The notes under the pieces were generated by a model. It did not search any database and had not been told where the DNA came from. It was given only the letters and a program-made list of their open reading frames with translations. The position numbers were made by a program, and so were the translations under genes. A stretch of 64,000 nt of DNA from positions 3,348,001 through 3,412,000 of the forward strand of contig NZ_CP140152.1 in assembly GCF_034479515.1 (NCBI RefSeq), in the 5' to 3' direction. This document shows, one piece after another, positions 44,958 to 54,257 of this stretch. This DNA comes from Duganella zoogloeoides (lineage in GTDB: Bacteria; Pseudomonadota; Gammaproteobacteria; Burkholderiales; Burkholderiaceae_D). The first letter of the stretch is position 1. The number at the start of each line of letters is the position of its first letter.

Positions 44958-45812
44958 ATGCTGAGCCTTCACACCAACAACGCTGCCCTGTCCGCACAGA
45001 ACGCAATCGCTAAAACGCAGAGCAACCTGTCGACGTCGATGACGCGCCTGAGCACCGGCTACCGCATCAACACCGCATCCGACGATGCAGCCGGCCTGCA
45101 GATCGCCACCCGTCTGAAGGCTCAGACCAGCGGCATGGCCATGGCCATGAAAAACACGCAGAACGCTACCTCGATGCTGCAAACCGCATCGGGCGCCTTC
45201 AACCAGGTGACCAACATGCTGGTCCGCATGAAAGATTTAGCCACCCAGGCAGCCGACGTGTCGTCGAGCACCAAGGACAAGGAAGCAATGCAGTCCGAGT
45301 TCGACGCACTGGGCAAAGAACTGTCCAACGTGATGAACAACACCACCTTCGGCGGCACCACCCTGCTGGCCGGCGGCACCCTGGCAAGCTCGATGACCTT
45401 CCAGATCGGCGCTTCGCAGTCGGAAACGATGACCGTGACCGTGGCCAGCGCCATGACCGGTCTGACCAGCGCGCTGAGCTCGGCATCGTCGAACTACACC
45501 ACCGCCATCACCAACGCGGCTGAACTGACCTCGAACGCCAACGCCACCATCCAGCTGCTGTCGGACGCGATTGACAAAGTCGGTGTTGTGAACTCGGCAC
45601 TGGGCGCGACCATCAACCGTCTGGACCACATCAACAGCAACCTGTCGAACATTTCGACCAACACCGAATCGGCTTCCGGCCGTATCATGGACACCGACTT
45701 CGCAACGGAATCGGCTTCGATGACGTCGAACCAGATGTTGCTGCAAGCTGGTACCGCAATGCTGAAGCAAAGCAACAGCATGTCGTCGCTGGTAATGTCC
45801 CTGCTGCAATAA
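44958..45812 (+). CDS. fliC: Flagellin (short, lateral-type)
   Basis: 284 residues. The conserved D0/D1 ends are complete: N-terminal MLSLHTNNAALSAQNAIAKTQSNLSTSMTRLSTGYRINTASDDAAGLQIA and C-terminal SALGATINRLDHINSNLSNIS...ATESASMTSNQMLLQAGTAML. The central variable part is short and very rich in Ser and Thr, offering many O-glycosylation positions. Size and neighbours (fliD, fliS, fliT, fliK, fliL in the same cluster) match lateral flagellins (LafA). AGGAG precedes the ATG; a strong terminator follows. Exported by the FlhAB/FliPQR apparatus encoded downstream. Confidence 0.95.
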   Translation: MLSLHTNNAALSAQNAIAKTQSNLSTSMTRLSTGYRINTASDDAAGLQIATRLKAQTSGMAMAMKNTQNATSMLQTASGAFNQVTNMLVRMKDLATQAADVSSSTKDKEAMQSEFDALGKELSNVMNNTTFGGTTLLAGGTLASSMTFQIGASQSETMTVTVASAMTGLTSALSSASSNYTTAITNAAELTSNANATIQLLSDAIDKVGVVNSALGATINRLDHINSNLSNISTNTESASGRIMDTDFATESASMTSNQMLLQAGTAMLKQSNSMSSLVMSLLQ

Positions 45813-45852
45813 TATTGCATCGCCCGGCGCCTGATGGCGCCGGTCGCAGAGG

Positions 45853-45883
45853 AGCCAACCGGCATGTCGGTTGGCTTTTTTTT
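45853..45883 (+). terminator. Intrinsic terminator after flagellin
   Basis: AGCCAACCG and CGGTTGGCT around a 6-base loop, then eight T, about 40 bases after the flagellin stop. Confidence 0.9.
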
Positions 45884-45908
45884 CACCCTTTATTGATGAG
45901 CAACGCGA

Positions 45909-46820
45909 ATGGTAGACCGTCTCGGCGCAGCCGCGCGACCCGCCAGCATTCCCGACCGGCAGAACCCGCCAGGTCCGGTGCTGCGCGGCCCGCTCGATCC
46001 CGACAGCCGGTATGCGGTCGGAGCGCTACCGGTCGCGCTGCCGGCCGGCACCCTGCTCGATGGCCCCGACACGCAACCGGCCAACCATCCCGCCATGCAG
46101 GCGCTGGTCGAAGCAGCGCTCGACGTGGCCGATATCGTCGATTCGTCCGCCATGCGGCCCAACCAGGTGTTCCTGTCGCGCCAGCTTACCTCGCATCCGC
46201 CCGACGCCGCCATGATGGCCGCCTCGTGGCAAGTGATGGTGCGCACGTACGGCCAGCAGCGCGCCGCCTGGCTCGATCAAGCGAAGGGCCTGCATGTGCC
46301 ATCGAGCCTGTTCATGGCCGACCACAATCCGTCTGCCGTGCGTGAGGGCCGTCCCGGCTTGCCACTGGTGACGGAAATGGAGCCATGGCGTTTTGCCGTG
46401 TTCGCATGGGGCACCGAACGGCTGGTGCTCAAGGTGGTGGTGCGCGAATCGGAAGACAACGCGCCGCGCCGGCGCCGGCCCCGGGTGGCGCTGCGCCTCG
46501 AATTGATGTTGCCGGGCATGGGCCGGGTGGTAATCCAGGTCGAACCCACCTCAGCCAACGGCGTGCTGATGGAAGTGGGCGCCGCCCATACTTCTGCCAT
46601 GCAATTCATGCGCGACACGCTGCCACAGCTGGCGGCGCTGGTCAACCGCTACGGCCTAACAGTGGTGCGCTGCCACCTGCGCCGCGCCATCCCGGCTGGC
46701 GGCCCCGAGCTCGATCCCACGCCTGCTCACACTGCCATGCTGACGGCGCCGCTGTTCAAGGCAATGGCCGAAATGGCAGTCGTGCTATCCCAGCCACAAA
46801 CCGCCAGCGAAGCCCGCTAG
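45909..46820 (+). CDS. FliK C-domain-like protein in the flagellar cluster
   Basis: 303 residues. The C-terminal half has the strand/helix pattern of the flagellar hook-length control C-domain: VALRLELMLPGMGRVVIQVEPTSANGVLMEVGAAHTSAMQFMRDTLPQLAALVNRYGLTVVRCHLRR. The N-terminal half is Pro/Ala-rich at first and then helical, with no family recognised. A separate full FliK is encoded at 61819-63792, so this is a second protein of that type. It lies between the flagellin gene and the convergent flhA. It could be a secretion-switch partner, but the function is not known. Confidence 0.55.
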   Translation: MVDRLGAAARPASIPDRQNPPGPVLRGPLDPDSRYAVGALPVALPAGTLLDGPDTQPANHPAMQALVEAALDVADIVDSSAMRPNQVFLSRQLTSHPPDAAMMAASWQVMVRTYGQQRAAWLDQAKGLHVPSSLFMADHNPSAVREGRPGLPLVTEMEPWRFAVFAWGTERLVLKVVVRESEDNAPRRRRPRVALRLELMLPGMGRVVIQVEPTSANGVLMEVGAAHTSAMQFMRDTLPQLAALVNRYGLTVVRCHLRRAIPAGGPELDPTPAHTAMLTAPLFKAMAEMAVVLSQPQTASEAR

Positions 46821-46853
46821 CCGCTTCAACCCGCACGACAAGGCCGGGAGGCT

Positions 46854-48938
46854 CTAGCCGACCGTACCGATGATGCTCACTTCGCGGTTTTCCGGGATCT
46901 CGTTATACGACAACACGTGCAGGCCGGGCGCAAACAGGCGCGCGTACCTGGCCAGCAGCGGGCGGATCTGTGGCAGCACCAGCAGCAGCGGCGGGGTTGC
47001 CTGCTGTTTCATCTGTTCGCGGGCGACCGGCATATTCACTTGCAATTGCGCAAGCAGGTTGGGGTCGATCGGATAGTTGTCGAGCACGACTTTACCGCCC
47101 TGGCGGGCCTGGTTCAGCGAGCCGAGCAGCATATTTTCCAGGTCGCCGCCCAGGTTGAACGCCTGCATCTCGGTGCGCTGGCCGAACAGGGAGGTGACGA
47201 TCTGGCGCCGCAGCGCGCAGCGCACTTCCGCGGCCAGCAGAATCGGGTCCTTGGTGGTCTCGGAACTGTCCACCAGGGTCGTGGCGATCGGCACGATATC
47301 CTTGAGCGAGACGTTTTCCGCCAGCAGCACGCGGAACACGCGCAGCAGCTGCGTGTGGGTGAGCGACTTGTCGAGCGTGCCCGCCAGCTTGGGCGACAGC
47401 GCATTCAAGCGCTCGATCAGGTGCGGCACGTCTTCGTGGCGGAACAGCTCGGGCAGGTATTCCCGGATCAGCTTGGACAAGTGGGTGGCAATCGCGCTCG
47501 ACGTCTCCACCACCTGGTAGCCCAGCCCCAGCGCGTTGGCTTTCTCGCTGGTCTCGATCCACGTCACCGGCATGCCGTAGGCCGGTTCGATGCCGGGAAT
47601 GCCGTCGATGCTGCCGTAGACATTGGGCGACGGGATCGCCATCAGGCGGTCGGCAAACACTTCACCCTGGGCCACCACGCTGCCCGACAGGATCACCGAA
47701 TACTGCGACGGCTTCATGCCGAGGTCGTCGCGCACCGAGATCGGCGGCAACAGCAGGCCCATTGCCTCCGACAGGCTCTGGCGCACGCCGCGCACGCGCT
47801 TGACCAGCGGTTCGCCCTGCGACTTGTCGATCAGGGAAACCAGCTTGTAGCCGAGCGCCACCTGCAGCGGCTGCGTGACCGGCAGGCTTTGCCATTCGAT
47901 TTCCGGCGCATCCTCGCGCAGCGCCTTTTCAATGGCGGCGATATGCGTGGTGTCGGGCGCCTTGACCTGCTGCCCCAGCTTCCAGCCCACGTACGCCAAC
48001 ACGATGGCAAACGGCATGAACATCTGCCACGGCATGCCCGGCACCAGCGCCAGGATGAACATCATGCCGGCGGCGCTGAACATCACCTGCGGCGAGGTCA
48101 GGACCTGGTTGCCCACCTGCTGTTCGAAATCGCCAGTGTCGGAGATCCGGGTCACCAGAATGGCGGCGGCGGCCGACAGCAGCAGCGCCGGGATTTGCGC
48201 GACCAGGCCGTCACCGATGGTCAGCAGCGCATACTGCTTGAACGCGTCGCCGAACGACATGTCCTGCATGATGGCGCCGATCGCCACACCGCCCACCATG
48301 TTAATGATGAGAATGAGAATACTGGCGACCGCATCGCCGCGCACGAACTTGGAGGCGCCGTCCATGGCGCCGTAGAAGTCGGCCTCGGCCGCCACGTCCT
48401 TGCGGCGCACCTGAGCCTGTTCCTGGTTGATCAGGCCGGCATTGAGGTCGGCGTCGATCGCCATCTGTTTACCGGGCAACGCATCGAGGGTAAACCGCGC
48501 CGACACTTCCGAAATCCGCTCGGCGCCCTTGGTCACCACCATGAAGTTAATGATCATCAGGATCACGAACACCACGATACCGACCACGTAGTTACCGCCG
48601 ATGACGACATGGCCGAACGCTTCGATCACCTGGCCGGCGGCATCGGTGCCCTGGTGGCCGTGCAGCAGCACCACCCGGGTGGAGGCCACGTTCAGGGTCA
48701 GCCTGAGCATGGTGGTGGCCAGGATCACGGTCGGGAATACCGAGAAGTCCAGCGGCCTGCGCGCCGACACCGACACCATGATGACGATCAGGGCCAGCAC
48801 GATGTTGAACGTAAACATCACGTCCAGCAGGAAAGGCGGCAACGGCAGGATGATCATCGCCAGGATCGCCAGCAGGAAGGCCGGGGTGGCGAACTTGTGG
48901 CGGCGCGCCTCGACGATCAGCGCTTTGAAGAAATTCAT
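46854..48938 (-). CDS. flhA: Flagellar type III export protein FlhA
   Basis: 694 residues, normal length. Eight membrane helices fill about residues 15-310, with the conserved cytoplasmic FHIPEP-type loop (VVTKGAERISEVSARFTLDALPGKQMAIDADLNAGLINQEQAQVRR). The C-terminal cytosolic domain (about 350-690) docks chaperone-substrate complexes, including FliS-flagellin. It is the last gene of the minus-strand export operon, and its ATG overlaps the flhB stop. Confidence 0.96.
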   Translation of the reverse strand: MNFFKALIVEARRHKFATPAFLLAILAMIILPLPPFLLDVMFTFNIVLALIVIMVSVSARRPLDFSVFPTVILATTMLRLTLNVASTRVVLLHGHQGTDAAGQVIEAFGHVVIGGNYVVGIVVFVILMIINFMVVTKGAERISEVSARFTLDALPGKQMAIDADLNAGLINQEQAQVRRKDVAAEADFYGAMDGASKFVRGDAVASILILIINMVGGVAIGAIMQDMSFGDAFKQYALLTIGDGLVAQIPALLLSAAAAILVTRISDTGDFEQQVGNQVLTSPQVMFSAAGMMFILALVPGMPWQMFMPFAIVLAYVGWKLGQQVKAPDTTHIAAIEKALREDAPEIEWQSLPVTQPLQVALGYKLVSLIDKSQGEPLVKRVRGVRQSLSEAMGLLLPPISVRDDLGMKPSQYSVILSGSVVAQGEVFADRLMAIPSPNVYGSIDGIPGIEPAYGMPVTWIETSEKANALGLGYQVVETSSAIATHLSKLIREYLPELFRHEDVPHLIERLNALSPKLAGTLDKSLTHTQLLRVFRVLLAENVSLKDIVPIATTLVDSSETTKDPILLAAEVRCALRRQIVTSLFGQRTEMQAFNLGGDLENMLLGSLNQARQGGKVVLDNYPIDPNLLAQLQVNMPVAREQMKQQATPPLLLVLPQIRPLLARYARLFAPGLHVLSYNEIPENREVSIIGTVG

Positions 48939-50077
48939 GACTGCTTAACCTCGCTCATGGATGTGGGTACGACAACTTCTGTGGGTGGGACCGGCCGGGC
49001 ATTACGGCGTCCGCCGTGGAACGCGCGCAATTGCAGCACGTAGTTCAGCACCTGCGACACCGCCTGGTACAGCTGCACCGGGATCTGCTGGTTGACCTGG
49101 CTGGTGTTGTAGATGGCGCGCGCCAGCGGCGGCAGCTCCATCACTTCGATCTCGAATTCCCTGGCAAGCTGGCGGATGTACAACGCCATCTCGTCGATGC
49201 CCTTGGCCACCACGAACGGCGCTTCGGCACGGTCGTGGTCGTATTTCAGCGCCACCGCGTAATGCTCCGGGTTGACGATGACGACGTCGGCCGTGGGCAC
49301 GGTCTTGCGGGCGCTGCCGCGCGCCAGGGCCCGCTGCAACTGGCGGATCCGGCTTTTCACTTCGGGCCGGCCCTCGCTGGTCTTGTGTTCGTCCTTCTGA
49401 TCCTGCTTGCTCATGCGCTGGTTCTTGGCGAAAAAATACGCCTGCGCCGGCACATCGACCAGCGCGAACAGCACGAAAATCACCACCATCGCCATCAGCC
49501 CGTCCATCATCAGCGACGCGCCCGCCACCATGGCCTGCCCCATCGGCATATGCTGCAACTCCATGTAGGCGCCGACGGTCGAGCGCGCCATATGGATGAG
49601 GACGGAGATCAGCACGCCGGCCTTGGCGATCGAAATCAACAGCTCGGTGCCGTGCTTGGCGCCGAACAGGCGACCCAGGTTGGCCATCGGGTTCATGCGC
49701 GAAAACTTGGGCGCCCAGTTCTTGGTGGATACCACCCAGCCACCGGGGATCATCGCTCCCATCATGATGCACATCGGAACGATGAACAAGGGCAGCACCA
49801 TCTTGATGAACAACCACATCGACGTGATGAACAGCGTGGACATGGTGTTCTCGATCGCGCCTTCGCTGTCGAACGGCGCAAAGCTGGTGTGAAAAATCGC
49901 GTTGATGTCGGTCATATAGCTGGGCAGCAGGTACACGAACAATTTCAGGCTGACCAGGATGCCGATCGCGGTGGCCAGGTCGCGTGACCGGACCACCTGC
50001 CCTTCGTCGCGCGACTTCTTGAGCTTCTGGGCTGACGCCTTTTCGGTCTTGTCGCCGGTGCTGCCCTGGTCAGCCAT
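48935..50077 (-). CDS. flhB: Flagellar export switch protein FlhB, NPEH variant
   Basis: 380 residues. Four membrane helices (about 30-210) precede the cytoplasmic FlhB-C domain. The autocleavage motif, NPTH in almost all homologues, here reads NPEH (VIVNPEHYAVALKYD), so the Thr is replaced by Glu while Asn, Pro and His are kept. FlhB cleavage switches export from rod/hook proteins to filament proteins. A C-terminal extension follows the core. The gene overlaps fliR upstream by 8 bases. Confidence 0.95.
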   Translation of the reverse strand: MADQGSTGDKTEKASAQKLKKSRDEGQVVRSRDLATAIGILVSLKLFVYLLPSYMTDINAIFHTSFAPFDSEGAIENTMSTLFITSMWLFIKMVLPLFIVPMCIMMGAMIPGGWVVSTKNWAPKFSRMNPMANLGRLFGAKHGTELLISIAKAGVLISVLIHMARSTVGAYMELQHMPMGQAMVAGASLMMDGLMAMVVIFVLFALVDVPAQAYFFAKNQRMSKQDQKDEHKTSEGRPEVKSRIRQLQRALARGSARKTVPTADVVIVNPEHYAVALKYDHDRAEAPFVVAKGIDEMALYIRQLAREFEIEVMELPPLARAIYNTSQVNQQIPVQLYQAVSQVLNYVLQLRAFHGGRRNARPVPPTEVVVPTSMSEVKQS

Positions 50078-50864
50078 GGGCGGCCGCCTGCATCTGCTGG
50101 CGTATCATTTCCAGCACCTGGTTGGTCATGCGCACGTAGTGCTCGGGAATGAATTTCACCAGTTCCCCCAGCATCATCAGGCCGAAAATGGTGATCACGG
50201 CAAAGCCGAGCGAAAACAGGTTCAGGCTCGGCGCCACGCGGTTCAAAAAGCCGAAACCCAGTTGCACCACGATGGTGGCAAACACCACTGGCAACGCCAG
50301 CAGCATCGCCGCCGAAAAAATCCACGCCACGTTGTAGGCCACCGCGTTGAGCAGCAGCGGCGAGTAGCCGTGCCCCAGTGGCCACGCATGGAAACTCTGG
50401 CCGAGGATGCCGACGATGACCAGGTGGCCGTCGATGGCAAAGAACACGATGATGGCCAGCGTGGACAGCAGCGCCGACACCACGTCCGAGGACTGGCCGT
50501 TGAGCGGATCGTTCATCACCGCCATCGACAAGCCCATCTGCGAAGTGACCATGTAGCCGAGCACGCCCACCACCGACATGGCAAAGTGGAATGCCAGGCC
50601 CAGCACGAAACCGATCAGCCCCTGCTCGATGGTGGCGACCACGCCGTGCATGGAAAACGGATCAATGGGGGCGTTCTGCGCGCCGATGCCGCCGGTCAGC
50701 GGCAGCATGACGATGGACAGCACCAGCGCGAGCAGGATGCGCACCGTGACCGGCGTGACCGCCTCGCCCAGCACCGGCGCGCCGATGAACATGGCAAGGA
50801 TGCGGCAGAACGGCCACCAGATCGCGGTAAGCATGGGCAGCAGGTTGGCCAGGACCGGTTCCAT
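50070..50864 (-). CDS. fliR: Flagellar export protein FliR
   Basis: 264 residues with the expected run of six to seven hydrophobic segments and family motifs (LLALVLSIVMLPL, VATIEQGLIGFVLGLAFHFAMSVVGVLGYMVTSQMGLSMA). FliR forms the export gate with FliP and FliQ. It lies 6 bases after fliQ. Its stop overlaps the flhB start. Confidence 0.94.
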   Translation of the reverse strand: MEPVLANLLPMLTAIWWPFCRILAMFIGAPVLGEAVTPVTVRILLALVLSIVMLPLTGGIGAQNAPIDPFSMHGVVATIEQGLIGFVLGLAFHFAMSVVGVLGYMVTSQMGLSMAVMNDPLNGQSSDVVSALLSTLAIIVFFAIDGHLVIVGILGQSFHAWPLGHGYSPLLLNAVAYNVAWIFSAAMLLALPVVFATIVVQLGFGFLNRVAPSLNLFSLGFAVITIFGLMMLGELVKFIPEHYVRMTNQVLEMIRQQMQAAAHG

Positions 50865-50870
50865 GGGCAG

Positions 50871-51143
50871 CTAGCCCACCAGGGTGGCGGCGCGGGTAAA
50901 GATCGAGACGCAGTAATCCATCAGGTAGCCGGACATCCAGCGTCCCATCAGGATCACGGCCAGCAGCGTCACCAGCAGCTTCGGTAAAAAACTCAGCGTC
51001 TGTTCGTTGATCTGGGTGGCGGCCTGGAACAGCGCCACGATCAGGCCCACGACCAGGCCCGGCACCACCAGCATGACCACCAGCAGCATCACCATGTGCA
51101 GCGATTCGGCCACCAGGTCGACGGCGATTTCAGGAGTGAGCAT
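50871..51143 (-). CDS. fliQ: Flagellar export protein FliQ
   Basis: 90 residues with two membrane helices (VVMLVVPGLVVGLIVALFQAATQINEQTLSFLPKLLVTLLAVIL). Length and sequence match the family, four copies of which join the FliP5-FliR1 gate. It follows fliP by 18 bases. Confidence 0.94.
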   Translation of the reverse strand: MLTPEIAVDLVAESLHMVMLLVVMLVVPGLVVGLIVALFQAATQINEQTLSFLPKLLVTLLAVILMGRWMSGYLMDYCVSIFTRAATLVG

Positions 51144-51161
51144 GCAAGTTCCCCTTCGCCG

Positions 51162-51950
51162 TCAGTAGGCCTGGATACTGGTGACCAGCGTGTTGACCGT
51201 CAGCGTCCAGCCGTCGACCAGCACGAACAGCAGCAGCTTGAACGGCAGGGAAATGACCAGCGGCGAGAGCATCATCATCCCCATCGCCATCAGCACCGAG
51301 GCCACCACCAGGTCGATTACCAGGAATGGAATGAACAGCATGCAGCCGATCTGGAACGCGGTTTTCAGTTCCGACAGCACGAACGCGGCCAGCTTGACCG
51401 TGAAGGCGTGCTTGGTCGGGTCGGTGACATTATCTTCGCCGGCCAGGTGGGCGATCTGCCTGAGCGCGGCCTTGCTGGTTTGCGCCAGCATGAAGCGCGA
51501 CACCGGCTGCTGGGCGATCTGCAGGGCGGTGTCGAGACCGATCTTGTCCTGGTCGTAGGGCACGAACGCTTCGGTCCATATCTGGTCGCCGATCGGGCGC
51601 ATCACCAGCAAGGTCAGGATCAGCGCCACGCCGGTGATTACCCGGTTGGGCAAGCCCTGCTGCAAACCCAGGGCCTGGCGCAGCAAGGAGAGCACGATCA
51701 CGAAGCGGGTAAAACTGGTCATCATCATGACCATCACCGGGAGCAAGCCCAGCAAGGTCATGATGATCAGGATCTGCATCTTGACCGTCAGCTCGGTCCT
51801 GGCGCCCGGCACCACGTTGGCCAGCAGGTCCACCGCGTGGGCGGCGCCCGGCAGCATGGCCAGCGCCACGGCAAGCGCAGCGCCGGCCAGCATGCCGATC
51901 TTCACCTTGTGCGTCGCCAGCTTGCCGGATCTTGACTCGACCACGGTCAT
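51162..51950 (-). CDS. fliP: Flagellar export protein FliP
   Basis: 262 residues with a cleavable-type signal sequence ([19 protein letters not shown]), as usual for FliP. Four membrane helices follow, with [34 protein letters not shown] and [28 protein letters not shown]-like blocks. It makes the pentameric core of the export gate. No fliO gene separates it from fliN; the two overlap as ATGA. Absence of fliO is typical of lateral-type clusters. Confidence 0.95.
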   Translation of the reverse strand: [262 protein letters not shown]

Positions 51951-52324
51951 GGGGTCATCAGGTCCAGGTTCAGGCCGTCGAGGTCCAGTACCTTGAGGCC
52001 GTAGTTCTCGCCTGCCACGACCACTTCGGCACGGCCGATGGCGGTGCCGTTGACCTTGATCACCAGCGGTTCGCCGGCCAGCACGTCGAGCTCGACCACG
52101 CTGTCGGGGCCGATGGCCATCAGGTCTTGCAGCGAAATGCGGGCGGAGCCCACTTCGAGCGTCAGCGTGACCGGGATCTTGCGCATCATGGCGGGCAGGT
52201 CGCGGCGCGGCGCCTGGGCGGCCACCGAGGTGTCGGCCAGCTCACCGCCGACTTGCTCGATGATCATTTCGTCGGACAGGTCTTCCAGCAGGGCGTCGTT
52301 GGGGTTGGCTACGTTCATGTTCAT
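51947..52324 (-). CDS. fliN: Flagellar switch protein FliN
   Basis: 125 residues. A short acidic N-terminal tail (NPNDALLEDLSDEMIIEQVG) is followed by the SpoA/surface-presentation domain (IPVTLTLEVGSARISLQDLMAIGPDSVVELDVLAGEPLVIKVNGTAIGRAEVVVAGENYGLKV). It builds the C-ring with FliM and FliG and helps direct export cargo. It starts 2 bases after the fliM stop. Confidence 0.93.
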   Translation of the reverse strand: MNMNVANPNDALLEDLSDEMIIEQVGGELADTSVAAQAPRRDLPAMMRKIPVTLTLEVGSARISLQDLMAIGPDSVVELDVLAGEPLVIKVNGTAIGRAEVVVAGENYGLKVLDLDGLNLDLMTP

Positions 52325-52326
52325 CG

Positions 52327-53235
52327 TTATTCAGCATCTTCAAAGGAGGTGAGGCAAAGCTTGCCCTTGTGCTCGGTCACGGCGGCCGTGAACAGGCGCG
52401 AGTCCTCGAGCAGGACGTCGGCCCGGTGCAAGCTGATCGGGATGATATCGCCGACTTGCAGGTCGTACAGGCTGCCCAGCATGACTTCCTTGCTGGCCAG
52501 GCGGCCCGTGATACCCAGGTGCAAGCGCTGCGCCAGCGGACCGGCCGGCTTGCGCTTTTTGGCGCCGTCGCGGTCGCGCAGCAGGCCGCGCAGCACGCCG
52601 GCCATCAATTGCTTGTCGAGCGCGAACCAGAACCGGCCCGCCGTCACGCCGCTGGTGGCGCCGGCAAGGGTGACCACGATCACCCACGCGCCTTTGGCGG
52701 GGTGGGCGCCGGTGGTCGGCTTGAAACCATAATCTTCGACCGGTTCTTCAGCGGCAGCCGCTGCGCCGCTCGGCAACCGCGCGCCCGGCGCCAGGTTGGT
52801 TTCGGGCAGATTGGCCTCGATGCGGCCGGCCAGAATGCCCGCTAACTGTTGCCCTAAAACCACAGCCAGGCGTTCCTCGGTGGCGGTCACGCGCACCGCT
52901 GCCTCGTCCACCTCGGCCACGCTGTCGCTCTTGGCGCCACTACTATAGCGATAGTTGAGGACGCTGAGCAACACCTTGCGTTCCAGCGAAAAAGCAATCT
53001 GGCCGGCTGGCGCGGCAAAACTGAGCCAGCGGCTGCTGGGGGCCGTGGCGCTGTCGATGCGGCTGAACTGTACGTCTTCCACCTGGAAGCCGCCCCAGTA
53101 GCGCCGGTGCATATTCAGGCGCATGGACTGCGTGAGGTCGTCACGCAACTGCGCCGCAAAGATGGGCAGCAGGTGCACGGGACGCCCTAACAGCGAGGGG
53201 TCCAGGACTTGATGTTGCGCAGTTTGTTTCGTCAT
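52327..53235 (-). CDS. fliM: Flagellar switch protein FliM, lacking the CheY-binding N-terminus
   Basis: 302 residues from ATG 53235. It has the FliM middle domain (VHLLPIFAAQLRDDLTQSMRLNMHRRYWGGFQVEDVQF onward) and the C-terminal SpoA domain (RLASKEVMLGSLYDLQVGDIIPISLHRADVLLEDSRLFTAAVTEHKGKLCL). The conserved LSQxEIDALL peptide that binds phospho-CheY at the start of ordinary FliM is missing; MTKQTAQHQVLDPSLLG stands in its place. A longer frame upstream to 53427 shows no such peptide either. The first gene of the fliMNPQR-flhBA operon. The ribosome site is weak. Confidence 0.9.
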   Translation of the reverse strand: MTKQTAQHQVLDPSLLGRPVHLLPIFAAQLRDDLTQSMRLNMHRRYWGGFQVEDVQFSRIDSATAPSSRWLSFAAPAGQIAFSLERKVLLSVLNYRYSSGAKSDSVAEVDEAAVRVTATEERLAVVLGQQLAGILAGRIEANLPETNLAPGARLPSGAAAAAEEPVEDYGFKPTTGAHPAKGAWVIVVTLAGATSGVTAGRFWFALDKQLMAGVLRGLLRDRDGAKKRKPAGPLAQRLHLGITGRLASKEVMLGSLYDLQVGDIIPISLHRADVLLEDSRLFTAAVTEHKGKLCLTSFEDAE

Positions 53236-53912
53236 TGTCGTATCAGGGGATGGTCCGGAAAATCGCACTAAATTTGCACCACAGTGCATCATCGCACCTC
53301 TCGCTCGCGAACAACAGACCGAGCGGGAATCGACACATAATTTATTTATTGCAACAGCATAACTGAAAGTAGGATGCTTCCGGTAGCGACAGCATACCCG
53401 AAAATTCACATTATTGCCATTGAACAATATTACCCTTGAATTGTGTCATCCGCCGTGTCGCATCATGTTTACGCAGGGCAAATAAACCTTTACAGGAGTA
53501 TTGCTAGCCGGTAAGCTTATTCCAGCATTACTTGGTATTCGCTGCAACGCAACAAACCTTTCGCATCGTGCTTAGTGAATGATTTATAACGATATTTGCT
53601 CATAGAAAACATGATAAAAGGCCTTTGCAGCATGCGGCGCGTCGCCCCGCCAAGCGACAGTCAAACGTGAATTTTTTTCGGATTTCCCCCTACTTTTTCA
53701 TTCAGCGCCATGTTACCCGGCTGGCCCGCGCCTGCTTTGCTGTCCCGACTTGTCCGACAAATCGAGATGGTAATTGAGCAACACTGTGACATATGCAACA
53801 TGCAGTGTCGTACGAACGGAACACGCCAATGCGGGGCCTCAGGCAGTGCTTGCTGGGTGGTGGCAATCTGGCTATGTTAGGGACATCAACGCTGTAGTAA
53901 CCGGAGGTAGCA
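53236..53912. other. Long AT-richer intergenic region between divergent flagellar operons
   Basis: About 680 bases with lower GC than the rest, between fliM (minus) and fliE (plus). I see no convincing gene. It should hold the promoters of both operons, but no clear sigma-54 or sigma-28 site stands out; a GCCGGTAA word near 53508 is the nearest sigma-28-like -10, with poor -35 spacing. A regulator-binding role is likely. Confidence 0.5.
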
Positions 53913-54257
53913 ATGAGTAACGGAATCGCAGGCCTGATCCAGGCCGACCTGGCCGCGCTGACCAACGCCGCGCAAGCGCTGTCAAACGCTGCCGTGGCCC
54001 CCGCCAGCCAGTTCGGCGCCAGTATGCCGCACCAGGGCTTCTCGTTTTCCCAGGCCATGCAAGACACCATTGGCAAGGTCAACGATGGCGATGTCGCCGC
54101 CGGCCAGAAGATGGCCGACGTGGAATCGGGCAAAAGCGACGACCTGATCGGCGCCATGCTGTCGAGCCAGGAAGCGAGCCTGTCCTTCTCCATGTTGATG
54201 CAAGTGCGTAACAAGGTGATGGGCGGCCTCGACGAGCTCATCAAGTTGCCGTTGTAA
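53913..54257 (+). CDS. fliE: Flagellar hook-basal body protein FliE
   Basis: 114 residues. C-terminal FliE motif: FSFSQAMQDTIGKVNDGDVAAGQKMADVESGKSDDLIGAMLSSQEASLSFSMLMQVRNKVMGGLDELIKLPL. FliE links the MS ring to the rod and is exported early. A very good GGAGGT site lies just before the ATG. It is the first gene of the plus-strand operon. Confidence 0.94.
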   Translation: MSNGIAGLIQADLAALTNAAQALSNAAVAPASQFGASMPHQGFSFSQAMQDTIGKVNDGDVAAGQKMADVESGKSDDLIGAMLSSQEASLSFSMLMQVRNKVMGGLDELIKLPL

